Source of the DNA: Eggerthellaceae bacterium
GTDB lineage: Bacteria > Actinomycetota > Coriobacteriia > Coriobacteriales > Eggerthellaceae
Reading direction: 5' to 3'
DNA: 44,823 nt
NCBI GenBank assembly: GCA_017459925.1
Contig: JAFUCC010000021.1
Location: 1 to 44,823, forward strand
This document shows positions 24,361 to 31,929 of the stretch, piece by piece (position 1 is the first letter of the stretch; each line of letters starts with the position of its first letter). Made by a program: the position numbers and the translations under genes. Under the pieces are notes generated by a model that worked only from the letters and a program-made list of their open reading frames with translations, did not search any database and had not been told where the DNA came from.

Positions 24361-25226
24361 TACGAAAGCCGCGGGCGGCAAGCCTCCATGGCGGCGATCT
24401 CGTCTTCGCTCAGTTCGGGGTAGTGGGGGTCGCAATCTTCGAGCGCCTTCAGGATGGCTTCGCTCGCCAGGTAACGGGCGACGAACTTCTGGTCGGCGGG
24501 GATCACGTACCACGGGTTGTCCTTGGTCGCGGTTGCGCCGATCGTCTCCTCGAAGGCGTCCATGTACTGCGGCCACAAATCGCTCTCGTCGAGGTCGCCA
24601 GCCGAGAACTTCCAGTTCTTCTCGGGCGTGTCCATGCGCGCGAGGAAGCGCTTCTTCTGCTCTTCGGGACTCAGGTTCAAGAACAGCTTCACCAGGCGGT
24701 AGCCGTTCTGGAACAGGTGGTCCTCGAAGTTCACGATCTGCTGGTAGCGCTGGGCGAAGAAGTCCTTCTCGTCCATTTCCAGGCAGCGGGCCGGCATGTT
24801 GTAGCCATGCCAGAGGCCGTGCACGCGCACGACCAGCACGTCCTCGTAGTGACTGCGATTGAACAGCCCGATGTTGCCGCGCTTCGGCAGGTGGCAGTAC
24901 GCGCGCCACAGGTAATCGTGGGCGAGCTCTTCCTTGCTCGGCTGCTTGAAGCTGTACGTTTCGATGCTCTGCGGGTTCAGGCCGCTCATGACGTGCTTGA
25001 TCGTGCCGTCCTTGCCGGCGGCGTCCATCGCTTGAATCATGACGATGACGCCCTCTTTGCCCTGCGCGTACAGCATGTCCTGCAGCTGCGCCATGCGCTC
25101 CTTGTTGGCGGCCATCAACGCTTCCACCTCTTCGCGCTTCGCCTTCTCGACACCGGCGTTGGTGGGGTATTTCAAGAGCTTGAACTTGGAAGATCCGTCG
25201 TACAGGCAATCCTTGAGCTTGATCAT
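24360..25226 (-). CDS. Polyphosphate kinase 2 family protein
   Basis: A 288-residue PPK2 enzyme using polyphosphate to phosphorylate nucleotides (or the reverse). The Walker A motif is QAMDAAGKDGTIKHV (~64-78), the second nucleotide-site block is LFNRSHYEDVLVVRVH and the lid region is KLFLNLSPEEQKKRF. The block NPWYVIPADQKFVARYLASE near residue 245 is typical of class I/III PPK2. I set the ATG at 25226 with GAAAGGTG upstream; a TTG five codons earlier is an alternative. It is divergent from hslO. The class and nucleotide preference cannot be fixed by eye. Confidence 0.9.
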   Translation of the reverse strand: MIKLKDCLYDGSSKFKLLKYPTNAGVEKAKREEVEALMAANKERMAQLQDMLYAQGKEGVIVMIQAMDAAGKDGTIKHVMSGLNPQSIETYSFKQPSKEELAHDYLWRAYCHLPKRGNIGLFNRSHYEDVLVVRVHGLWHGYNMPARCLEMDEKDFFAQRYQQIVNFEDHLFQNGYRLVKLFLNLSPEEQKKRFLARMDTPEKNWKFSAGDLDESDLWPQYMDAFEETIGATATKDNPWYVIPADQKFVARYLASEAILKALEDCDPHYPELSEDEIAAMEACRPRLS

Positions 25227-25330
25227 GGCTGCACCTTTCAACGAGTCGATATGATGACCTCATTGTACATGCAGGGTTACCGCATGATGGCGAAGAAGAC
25301 TGCGGTTGTTCGCAGCGCCTTTCGCTGCGG

Positions 25331-25344
25331 TACAATCGCGTGCA
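25331..25344 (+). promoter_or_regulatory. -10 box placing the hslO transcript start at its ATG
   Basis: TACAAT at 25331-25336 ends eight bases before the ATG of hslO and there is no Shine-Dalgarno sequence, so the mRNA would be leaderless. A TTGTTC at 25306-25311 is a possible, slightly distant -35. Confidence 0.5.
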
Positions 25345-26264
25345 TGACTGCTAACATCATCGACTTCGAACATGCGAAGGCCCATTCGGGCGACCACATG
25401 GTGCGCGGGACGGCCGCCTATGGCATGGTGCGCGCGTTCGCCGTTTCTGCGCGCGGCATCGTGCAGGCCGCCCGCGACAATCACGGCACCGCACCCGTTG
25501 TGACGGCGGCGCTCGGACGCCTGATGATGGGCGCCCTCATGATGGGCATGATGTTCAAGGAACCCGACGAGCTTATCACGCTCATCGTGAAGGGCGATGG
25601 CCCCATCCGCGCGATGACCGTAACGGCGAACTGCGAGGGGCAGGTGAAGGGCTTTCCGGCCGAGCCTCACGTGTGGCTGCCCCTGCGTGCAGACGGGAAG
25701 CTCGATGTCGGCCGCGCGGTGGGGAAGGGAACGCTTTCCGCCGTTCGCGACCTGCCGGGAACCGAGCCGTATTCCAGCAGGGTCGAGCTCGTGTCGGGCG
25801 AGATCGCCGAAGACCTGACGAACTATTTCGCGATCAGCGACCAGGTTCCCACGTCGGTCGGTCTGGGCGTGCTCGTCGGCCGCGAGTCAAACGTGGAGTG
25901 CGCTGGCGGGTTCATCGTGCAGCTCATGCCCGATTGCATCGACGAAGTCGCCGAAACCATCGAGCACAACCTGGCATCCATGACGTCGGTGACCGACGTG
26001 CTGAAGGAAGGCGCGTTGCCGAACGACTTGCTCGAGCGGGTGCTCGACGGTCTTGGTTACCAAGAGCTCGAGTCGATGCCAGTTGAGTTTCACTGCGGCT
26101 GCGACGAAGAGCGCGCGGCGCGTGCCACGATGGCCCTCGGCGCGGAAGAGCTTGCCGACATGGTCGCCAAGGACGAAACGGCCGAGGTGTTCTGCCACTT
26201 CTGCGGCCGGCGTCACTACCTGTCGCCCGATCAGCTGAAGGCCATGCTCGATTCCGCCGAGTAG
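25344..26264 (+). CDS. hslO: Hsp33 redox-regulated chaperone
   Basis: A 306-residue cytoplasmic holdase activated by oxidative unfolding. The zinc site is C251-G-C253 (FHCGCDEER) and C284-x2-C287 (FCHFCGRRHY), the redox switch of the family. The N-terminal domain includes TAALGRLMMGALMMGMMFK, and IVKGDGPIRAMTV with GFPAEPHVWLP. I chose the ATG at 25344: it starts where homologues do and follows a TACAAT box at leaderless spacing; a longer frame exists but overlaps the divergent PPK2 promoter. The next gene, HxlR, is convergent. Confidence 0.93.
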   Translation: MTANIIDFEHAKAHSGDHMVRGTAAYGMVRAFAVSARGIVQAARDNHGTAPVVTAALGRLMMGALMMGMMFKEPDELITLIVKGDGPIRAMTVTANCEGQVKGFPAEPHVWLPLRADGKLDVGRAVGKGTLSAVRDLPGTEPYSSRVELVSGEIAEDLTNYFAISDQVPTSVGLGVLVGRESNVECAGGFIVQLMPDCIDEVAETIEHNLASMTSVTDVLKEGALPNDLLERVLDGLGYQELESMPVEFHCGCDEERAARATMALGAEELADMVAKDETAEVFCHFCGRRHYLSPDQLKAMLDSAE

Positions 26265-26282
26265 GCGGCGTTCGCTAAGCGC

Positions 26283-26621
26283 CTACTTCTTCAACGATTC
26301 CTTGTAGCCTTCGCCCCAGGCCCACATGGCGTCGAGGACGGGCTTCAGGGTCTTGCCCGTTTCGGTGAGCGAGTACTCCACGCGCGGGGGAACCTCGGCA
26401 TACACCTCGCGGTGTACGAGGCCCGTATCTTCCATCGTGCGCAGGTTGCTCGTAAGCACCTTCTGCGACACCTTGCCGATGGAGCGTTGCAGTTCCTTGA
26501 AGCGCATGGTGCCGTACAGGTTGAGGTCGCGCAGGATGAGTACCTGCCACTTGTTCCCGATGAGCGAAAGCGTGGTTTCCACGGGGCAGGCGGGAAGTTC
26601 TTCGAGTGTCGGTGCAGCCAT
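26283..26621 (-). CDS. HxlR family transcriptional regulator
   Basis: A 112-residue winged-helix regulator. CPVETTLSLIGNKWQVLILR near the N-terminus, TMRFKELQRSIGKVSQKVLT and the wing PPRVEYSLTETG are diagnostic of HxlR/YodB/HypR. Cys12 is the conserved N-terminal cysteine used for redox or quinone sensing in several members. AAAGGA lies nine bases before the ATG at 26621; a GTG two codons earlier is less well spaced. It is divergent from an NAD(P)H-binding protein gene, the usual arrangement for a redox regulator and its target reductase. Candidate operators are in 26665-26735. Confidence 0.9.
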   Translation of the reverse strand: MAAPTLEELPACPVETTLSLIGNKWQVLILRDLNLYGTMRFKELQRSIGKVSQKVLTSNLRTMEDTGLVHREVYAEVPPRVEYSLTETGKTLKPVLDAMWAWGEGYKESLKK

Positions 26622-26664
26622 GTTCACAATTCCTTTACATTACGGCGCGCTGTTCGAGCGCAAT

Positions 26665-26735
26665 AGTTACCAAAAGGAACCTACAGCACTTTATAGTGCC
26701 TACTTACCAGAGTAAACCACTATTTCATAAAGTGC
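26665..26735. promoter_or_regulatory. Divergent promoter/operator region for HxlR and its partner
   Basis: Three dyads are visible: GTTACC-AAAA-GGAAC (26666-26680, imperfect), GCACT-TTAT-AGTGC (26686-26699) and TTAC-CAGA-GTAA (26704-26715). In addition, GCACTTTAT at 26686 is repeated inverted as ATAAAGTGC at 26727. These are plausible HxlR binding sites for autoregulation and control of the reductase gene. Confidence 0.45.
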
Positions 26736-26796
26736 AAGCTGTAAGGAAACAAGGCGGCGGGCGAAGGGCCTGCCAAAAAGAAAAGGAGAAAGCATC

Positions 26797-27429
26797 ATGG
26801 CGAAGATCGCAGTTGTGGCAGCAAACGGCAGGACCGGAAAGCTCATCGTCGAGGAGCTCGTGAACAGGGGTGCGGACGTGACCGCCATTGCCCGCTCCGA
26901 CAACAAGACTGTTGCGAGCACGTTCATCCAGAAGGACATCATGGACCTGACGGCAGAGGACCTGGCCGGCTTCGATGCCGTGATCGACGCGTTCGGCGCG
27001 TGGGAGCCCGAGGGCCTGCCCAATCACGTGAAGACCTCGCAGCATCTGTGCGACATCCTGTCCGGCACCGACGTGCGCCTGCTCGTCGTGGGCGGTGCAG
27101 GCAGCCTGTACGTGAACCCCGAGCACACCATGCAGGTGTGGGAAGGCCCGGATTTCCCCGAGGTGTTCAAGGCTTTGGCGAAGGCCCAGGTCGACGAGCT
27201 GGCTGAGCTGCGCAAGCGCGACGACGTGAAGTGGACGTTCGTCAGCCCCGCAGGCGACTTCCAAGCCGACGGCGAGCGCACCGGTGCCTACATCCTGGCG
27301 GGCGAGGAGCTTACGCTCAACGACCGAGGCGAGTCCATCATCAGCTACGCCGACTACGCCATCGCCATGGCCGACGAGGCGCTCGAGGGCGACCATATCC
27401 AGCAGCGCATCTCGGTCGTGCGCAAGTAG
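26797..27429 (+). CDS. NAD(P)H-binding (NmrA/YwnB-like) oxidoreductase
   Basis: A 210-residue atypical short-chain dehydrogenase-fold protein. The nucleotide-binding turn is KIAVVAANGRTGKLIVEELV at the N-terminus, followed by DIMDLTAEDLAGFDAVIDAF and RLLVVGGAGSLYVNP. It lacks the full Tyr-x3-Lys of classical enzymes, as NmrA-like proteins do. AAGGAGAAAG lies about nine bases before the ATG. It is divergent from an HxlR regulator, suggesting induction by electrophiles or oxidants (inference from known HxlR systems). A family A palindrome begins ten bases after its stop. Confidence 0.85.
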   Translation: MAKIAVVAANGRTGKLIVEELVNRGADVTAIARSDNKTVASTFIQKDIMDLTAEDLAGFDAVIDAFGAWEPEGLPNHVKTSQHLCDILSGTDVRLLVVGGAGSLYVNPEHTMQVWEGPDFPEVFKALAKAQVDELAELRKRDDVKWTFVSPAGDFQADGERTGAYILAGEELTLNDRGESIISYADYAIAMADEALEGDHIQQRISVVRK

Positions 27430-27438
27430 CAATGCGCC

Positions 27439-27539
27439 GAATGAGTAGCAGGACGTTCCTGCTACTCATTTACAGTAAGCAGAGCCGTAGGCAGGGGACT
27501 TAACAGAAATGAGTAGCAGGAACGTCCTGCTACTCATTC
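27439..27539. repeat. Nested palindromic element, family A copy 4
   Basis: Perfect 33-base inverted arms around a 35-base loop. This copy has the most symmetric arm: GTAGCAGGA-CGT-TCCTGCTAC. It lies just after the NAD(P)H-binding gene and before the decayed flavin/ferredoxin gene. Confidence 0.92.
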
Positions 27540-27611
27540 TTAGGTCGACACGCTCTTGCAGTAAGATGGGGGAGGCGTCAGGCGGCGCCTTCCCGTTATG
27601 AGGGGGGATGC

Positions 27612-28090
27612 ATGGAAGAACGGTTCGAGTTCGGCGTTCGCGCCGATGGGGCGGTGGAAGACGAGTTCGCGGCGGGCGAAGTGTTCGACATGAGCGCAAT
27701 TCCGGCCGATGACGAGGTCGATGCGGCATGGTGCCTGCGTTTTCTGCGGGCGATCCGCGACGTGTCGTTCGCGACGGTCGATGCCGATGGCAAGCCCAGC
27801 GTGCGCATCATCGACGTCATGATGGCGACAACCGACCGGCTGTACTTCCTGGCGCCGCGCGGCAAGGCGTTCCATGACGACGTCATGCGTGAGCGCTATG
27901 TGGCCATCGTCGGCCAGACGCCCGATTACCGCACGTGCCGTTTGCGCGCATCGAATGCGGAACCTGCGCGCAGGCCTGCCCCGAGCAGTGCATCACGCCG
28001 GGCACACCGTATGTCATCAACCAACCCCACTGCCTGCGCTGCGGCATCTGCTACGAGCAGTGCCCCGCCCAGGCCATCGTGAAGCGCTAA
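27612..28090 (+). pseudogene. Decayed pyridoxamine-oxidase-like/ferredoxin fusion gene
   Basis: The first frame encodes an FMN-binding pyridoxamine 5'-phosphate oxidase-like segment (CLRFLRAIRDVSFATVDADG, VRIIDVMMATTDRLYFLAPR, AIVGQTPDYRTCRLR). Near 27938 the homology jumps to another frame that encodes two [4Fe-4S] motifs: IECGTCAQACPEQCI and HCLRCGICYEQCPAQAI, ending at TAA 28088-28090. An intact gene would have ~70 more residues between the halves, so an internal deletion with a frameshift is the simple reading; TTGCGCG near the joint may be the microhomology. GAGGGGGG precedes the ATG. Intact versions would pass electrons between ferredoxin clusters and flavin. It overlaps the convergent SRPBCC gene stop by four bases. 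Confidence 0.75.
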
Positions 28091-29133
28091 TCCAGCGCGG
28101 CGAGCTCGGCTTCGAGCGCCGCGATCTTCGCTTCGGCTGCTGCCTGCTGCTTGGCGGCCTGCTCTTTGATTTCCTCGATGGCGCGGGGGATGCGCTCGCG
28201 GTAGTAGTCCGTGTCGATATCCCAGGGGCCGTCGACGGGTGGCCATGCGGGGTCGGCCATCTTGGCGGGGCGCACCTCTTCGATTGCGGGCGCCGTGCGG
28301 CCATCTCGCACGTGCGTGGCGTCGGTCTTGTTCTGAATCTCATCGGGAACATGATGATACGGGCCGAAGATCTTGCGGTATAGCTTCACGTGCTTGTGCA
28401 CGGGCATCGTGCCCTCGGCGCATTTCTTCGTGTATTCCATCTGCCAGCGCTGCATGGCGGTGCCGCACATCAGGATGGCGCGCTTCAAAGCAAAACGCGT
28501 GGCGGGATCTTTGCTGCCGTAATACTTCCAATGGCAGATGAAACGGGTCTTGTTTCCCTTGAGCGGCACGAAGTACCAGCCCCAGATGAAGTTCATGTCG
28601 TCAACTGTGCCGCCGGCGATGGCGTAGGCGCCGCGCGCCCGAGGCGGGTGCTTGATATCGGAAAAGCTGAGGATGTACTTGTCGGCGACCACGTCCGCAG
28701 CTTCGCAGCCCATGCTCGAGCGGTCCCATTCCATGAAGTCGCCAGGCATGAACGAGTCGGGCATTTGCCATTCCTCGCAAATCTCGTACCTGTTGAAGAT
28801 GGACATGCGGCCGAATACGCGTTCGAGCAACTCGGAGCTGAGGGAGCCGGATTTCGTGCCGCCCCATTGGTAAATCCACGGATACACCTCTTCAACAGGC
28901 GCGTCGATGGTGATGGCGGCGGTAACCGTTTCCACGAGCGATTGGTCGAAGCGCTCCATCAGCTCGTCGCCGGGGTAGGTGAGCGCCTGCTCGGCGGGCG
29001 TGGCATAGCATTTCTTGCCCCATTCGTATACAGCTTGGCATCCGCCGATCACGGCGCCCACGCCGGCAGCTGCGGTGCCTGCGACCTTTGCAGTTGTCAA
29101 CGCAGCTGAGAGGATCCCGTTTTTACCAGACAT
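28087..29133 (-). CDS. SRPBCC-fold protein with membrane segment and C-terminal coiled coil
   Basis: A 348-residue protein. One hydrophobic stretch near the N-terminus (AKVAGTAAAGVGAVIGGCQA) may anchor it. Residues ~65-230 look like an SRPBCC/START-type ligand-binding domain (ETVTAAITIDAPVEEVYPWI, then YQWGGTKSG; DFMEWDRSSMGCEAADVVAD; RFICHWKYYG). The last ~35 residues are a helical Ala/Glu/Gln/Lys coiled coil (EQAAKQQAAAEAKIAALEAE). The start at 29133 is set by GGAAAGG eight bases upstream; longer frames run into the upstream repeat. The ligand is unknown. A family A element lies upstream, between it and the tannase-like gene. Confidence 0.65.
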   Translation of the reverse strand: MSGKNGILSAALTTAKVAGTAAAGVGAVIGGCQAVYEWGKKCYATPAEQALTYPGDELMERFDQSLVETVTAAITIDAPVEEVYPWIYQWGGTKSGSLSSELLERVFGRMSIFNRYEICEEWQMPDSFMPGDFMEWDRSSMGCEAADVVADKYILSFSDIKHPPRARGAYAIAGGTVDDMNFIWGWYFVPLKGNKTRFICHWKYYGSKDPATRFALKRAILMCGTAMQRWQMEYTKKCAEGTMPVHKHVKLYRKIFGPYHHVPDEIQNKTDATHVRDGRTAPAIEEVRPAKMADPAWPPVDGPWDIDTDYYRERIPRAIEEIKEQAAKQQAAAEAKIAALEAELAALD

Positions 29134-29245
29134 GGCCAGTCCTTTCCAAAAGGGTTTTCGCATTGTGCCCATTATCGCGCACCCAATCGCGTTGGGAAAA
29201 GGATGGCCCGCTTTTTGGCGGGCCATCTTGAATGCGCTGTCAATT

Positions 29246-29369
29246 TGCAAGTAACAGAAATGAGTAACAGGACGTTCCTGCTACTCATTTCTGTTAAGCC
29301 CCAGATTATGGTTCTGTTTACCGTAAATGAGTAACAGGAACGTCCTGCTACTCATTTCTGTTACTTGCA
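29246..29369. repeat. Nested palindromic element, family A copy 5 (longest)
   Basis: The longest copy: arms extend outward through TGCAAGTAACAGAAATGAG to about 45 bases each, with a few mismatches. The outermost bases of the right arm encode the last two codons and the stop of the tannase-like gene (Cys-Lys-stop), so the element fixes that gene's end. Confidence 0.9.
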
Positions 29370-31295
29370 GCAGGCGTTCACCCATTCGATGAAGTTGTCG
29401 GTGCTCGATCCGGTGCGCTCGGCCATGGTGTGGCCCTGACCCCAGACGGTGGCGAAGTCGACGTCTTCCACGCGTTTGTCGGCCGCCAGTGCAAGCGCCA
29501 GGTTAATTTCGGTCGTCGAGGCGGTGTCGCCCTGGGTGATGCCGGTGCGGATGCGCCAGTGCGGTGCGGGCGTCGACGTCCCGGCGGCTTCGTACGCATC
29601 TGACAGATAGCAGATCGGATCGTACAGCTCTTGGCGGAAGTCGCTCGACTTGCCCTGCGCGTCCGTGAACTCGCGGTCCTCCTTGTAAGCGGAGGGGTAG
29701 TCGGCGTCCCAGTCGGAAAGCTTCGCGTACGCATCGGCGTTGCCGGTGAGCAACGTGGCCATGACCGCGTCGAAATGCAGGCCCTCCGTGCTTTCGTCGC
29801 CGAACACCTGGTTCTCGGCTTGGCTGCGGTCGAGCGCGTCGAAGGCCCCGACATCTTTGGAGGGCGATTTGCAGGCGGCCACGAACCCCGCCAGTCCCGT
29901 GATGGTGGCGGTGCCGGCAGCCTCATTGTAAGTTATCCACGCGTTGTCGCCGTTCAGCGCGGCGATGTAGTCGGCGGCCGTTTCGTACGACGTCGACTCC
30001 GCCGAGCTCGAGCTGCCAGACGACGAGCTTGCGCTCGACGCGCTTCCGCTGTTCGCGGACGGGCCGCTTCCGGAAGGGGCTTCGCCCGAGGGAGCTTCGC
30101 CCGAAGGCGCGCCACCCGAGAAATCGCCCGAAGGGCCGTCGCCGGAACGGTCGCCCGACGGCCCGCCCGATGCGCCACCGCCGCCAGCTCCCATGTCGGC
30201 GTTGAAGCTGTTGGAAGGCATGTAGGGGAACGTCGTGTCGGCCAGGAAGTTATTCAGCGAGGTCTCGACCTGCGCCTTCACGTAGTCGTAGTAGCTGCCC
30301 GAGCAGGCGATGCCCTCGCCGCCGTCTTCGAGAGTAAGCGCAGCGCCGGCGGAATCGACCAGCCCGAGCGTGTTCACGTAATCGCGGTATTCAGCGGCCA
30401 GGTCCTGCGACAGCTGGCGGGTGAAGGTTCCCTCGGCGCGCGTGCCGCTGCTCGCGAACTGGCCCATGTTCCATTCGTAAGCCATGTCAGCTCCGATCAG
30501 GCACGTGATGGGGCACCAGCACATGGCGCCGTAGATGGCATCGGACAAAGCGTTTCCGCTCGCGTCTTCCATCGGCGCGCCGATGGCGGCCAGGTAGTCG
30601 TCGTAACCCGAAGCGTCGCCTGTAGTTCCCAGCACGGCGCTCTGGGCGCCGCCGCCGGAATGGCCGAAGCTGAAGATGCGGTTCTTGTCGCCGGGCAGCG
30701 CTTGTGCGTTGTAGCGAAGCGTGCGCACCGCGGCCTTCAGGTCGGTCACGCCCCACGGCGCTGCACCGCAGGCGTCGTCGTCCATCTTGCGTCCGCGGCA
30801 GCCGGCGTACACGTACACGAACCCGGCTTCCAAATAATCGGTGATGCCCTTCGAGCTGTACTCGGTGGGGGCGGCCTGCGCGGAGTAGCCCGCGGTGTTG
30901 ATGGGCATGACGATGGGCGCGGTTGCGGCGGTGAAGCCTGCGACCGCGCCCGTTGCGCTCGGCGTGCACGTGAAGGTGCCGTCGCCGTTGTCGGTTGCGT
31001 CGAAGTAGGCGCCCGGCACGTAAATGCCCATGCTCTCGTAGTTCGGCGCCTGCGGGTTCTCGCAGTACTGCACGCCGATCTGGTAGTACACGTCGTTGTC
31101 GGAGTCGTAACTCCAGGCGGCGGAGTCGATTTCGATGCCGCCAGTTGTCGTGGTCGTGCTTGATGCGCTCGTCGCGGAAGTCGATTGGCCCGATTGCCCC
31201 GTGCATCCGAACAGGCCGGCAGCTGCCGCCATGGCGCCCACTGCGCCCAGCGACCCTATGAGCCCGCGCCTTGTAACTGTGACATCGTTCAACAT
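29361..31295 (-). CDS. Tannase-like (subtype B) esterase, Tat-exported lipoprotein
   Basis: A 644-residue alpha/beta hydrolase. The N-terminus TRRGLIGSLGAVGAM is a twin-arginine signal ending in a lipobox (LFGC31), so the enzyme is exported folded and lipid-anchored. NYESMGIYVPGAYF, DLKAAVRTLRYNAQALPGD and the nucleophile elbow FGHSGGGAQS (Ser213) match subtype B tannases, which split galloyl esters. Asp611 or Asp613 and His622 (VWGQGHTMAER) complete the triad. Residues ~369-436 are a Gly/Ser/Pro-rich low-complexity insert in the lid region. GAGGAAC precedes the ATG at 31295; upstream in-frame sequence is non-coding. Its 3' end lies in a family A palindrome. True gallate-ester activity is inferred; other aromatic esters are possible. 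Confidence 0.82.
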   Translation of the reverse strand: MLNDVTVTRRGLIGSLGAVGAMAAAAGLFGCTGQSGQSTSATSASSTTTTTGGIEIDSAAWSYDSDNDVYYQIGVQYCENPQAPNYESMGIYVPGAYFDATDNGDGTFTCTPSATGAVAGFTAATAPIVMPINTAGYSAQAAPTEYSSKGITDYLEAGFVYVYAGCRGRKMDDDACGAAPWGVTDLKAAVRTLRYNAQALPGDKNRIFSFGHSGGGAQSAVLGTTGDASGYDDYLAAIGAPMEDASGNALSDAIYGAMCWCPITCLIGADMAYEWNMGQFASSGTRAEGTFTRQLSQDLAAEYRDYVNTLGLVDSAGAALTLEDGGEGIACSGSYYDYVKAQVETSLNNFLADTTFPYMPSNSFNADMGAGGGGASGGPSGDRSGDGPSGDFSGGAPSGEAPSGEAPSGSGPSANSGSASSASSSSGSSSSAESTSYETAADYIAALNGDNAWITYNEAAGTATITGLAGFVAACKSPSKDVGAFDALDRSQAENQVFGDESTEGLHFDAVMATLLTGNADAYAKLSDWDADYPSAYKEDREFTDAQGKSSDFRQELYDPICYLSDAYEAAGTSTPAPHWRIRTGITQGDTASTTEINLALALAADKRVEDVDFATVWGQGHTMAERTGSSTDNFIEWVNACCK

Positions 31296-31372
31296 GATGT
31301 TCCTCTTCCCTCTGGTTTGGCCAGTGGTCCCATTATCGGCCGCGAAGCTTAAACGAACCTTAAGGGAGGGCT

Positions 31373-31921
31373 TTACGCGTGTTCGGCGTATGAGAACGTT
31401 AGAAGCTGGTCGAGCGTTTCCTGATTCCGGAAGCAGTACTGCACGATGAGGTCGGCTGGGTCGATGAACTCTGCGAGGTCTTCGGCAGAAACGAGGCCCG
31501 AACATGCCATCTCGACTTCTTCGGTGGCAATCCATGCGCGGGCGACGCTGGGCTCGCCTAAGCCCGGTGCCGAGGTTTTGCCTGCACGGCACGACTTGAT
31601 GTAGTCGATCCAGGCGATGATGCCTGCCTGGTCGGCGGCGAATTTCAGCCCTAACGGCGTTTCCTCGTCATGGGGAAGGCCAGCAGGAAACGCAGGGCCT
31701 TTCTCGCCCCAAACCGCCCAATCAATCGAACATTCATCGAACTCGAACACGGACACGACCCCTTCGGCGGCCCCCGTCGCACGGGCGCGCGACCGTGCGC
31801 GAGCAACTGCGACATCGTGGTCGTCGGTCAGGTAAAAGCCTTGCCCGAGGTCGGAAAACCCCTTGTTGAACGATACGTCGGGCTTCTCGATTGCCGTGTC
31901 TGATCCGTGGTACAGCTTCAT
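31373..31921 (-). CDS. DUF3990 protein, predicted ADP-ribosyltransferase-like
   Basis: A 182-residue protein matching DUF3990: KLYHGSDTAIEKPDV at the N-terminus, then FSDLGQGFYLTDDHDVAVAR, and CFRNQETLDQLL near the end. The family has an ART-like fold and often sits with DUF3791 partners, which are absent here. It begins only eight bases after the stop of the HD-GYP gene and has a weak ribosome site of its own, so translation may be coupled to that gene. An ADP-ribosylating toxin or effector activity is inferred from fold similarity, not shown by the sequence. Confidence 0.75.
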   Translation of the reverse strand: MKLYHGSDTAIEKPDVSFNKGFSDLGQGFYLTDDHDVAVARARSRARATGAAEGVVSVFEFDECSIDWAVWGEKGPAFPAGLPHDEETPLGLKFAADQAGIIAWIDYIKSCRAGKTSAPGLGEPSVARAWIATEEVEMACSGLVSAEDLAEFIDPADLIVQYCFRNQETLDQLLTFSYAEHA

Positions 31922-31929
31922 GGTCGCAA

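Noticed and set aside
24423..25343. N-terminal extension of the hslO frame
   Set aside because: The extra 307 codons are antisense to the PPK2 gene and unlike any Hsp33; the ATG at 25344 fits the family length and the -10 spacing.
5992..29345. Short frames beginning Met-Ser-Ser-Arg-Thr-Phe-Leu-Leu-Leu at several places
   Set aside because: They are just translations of the family A palindrome arms; repetition of the peptide reflects the repeat, not a gene family.
31296..31592. N-terminal extension of the tannase-like frame
   Set aside because: The Tat signal and ribosome site define the start at 31295; the extra 99 codons are basic and overlap the DUF3990 gene's 3' part.
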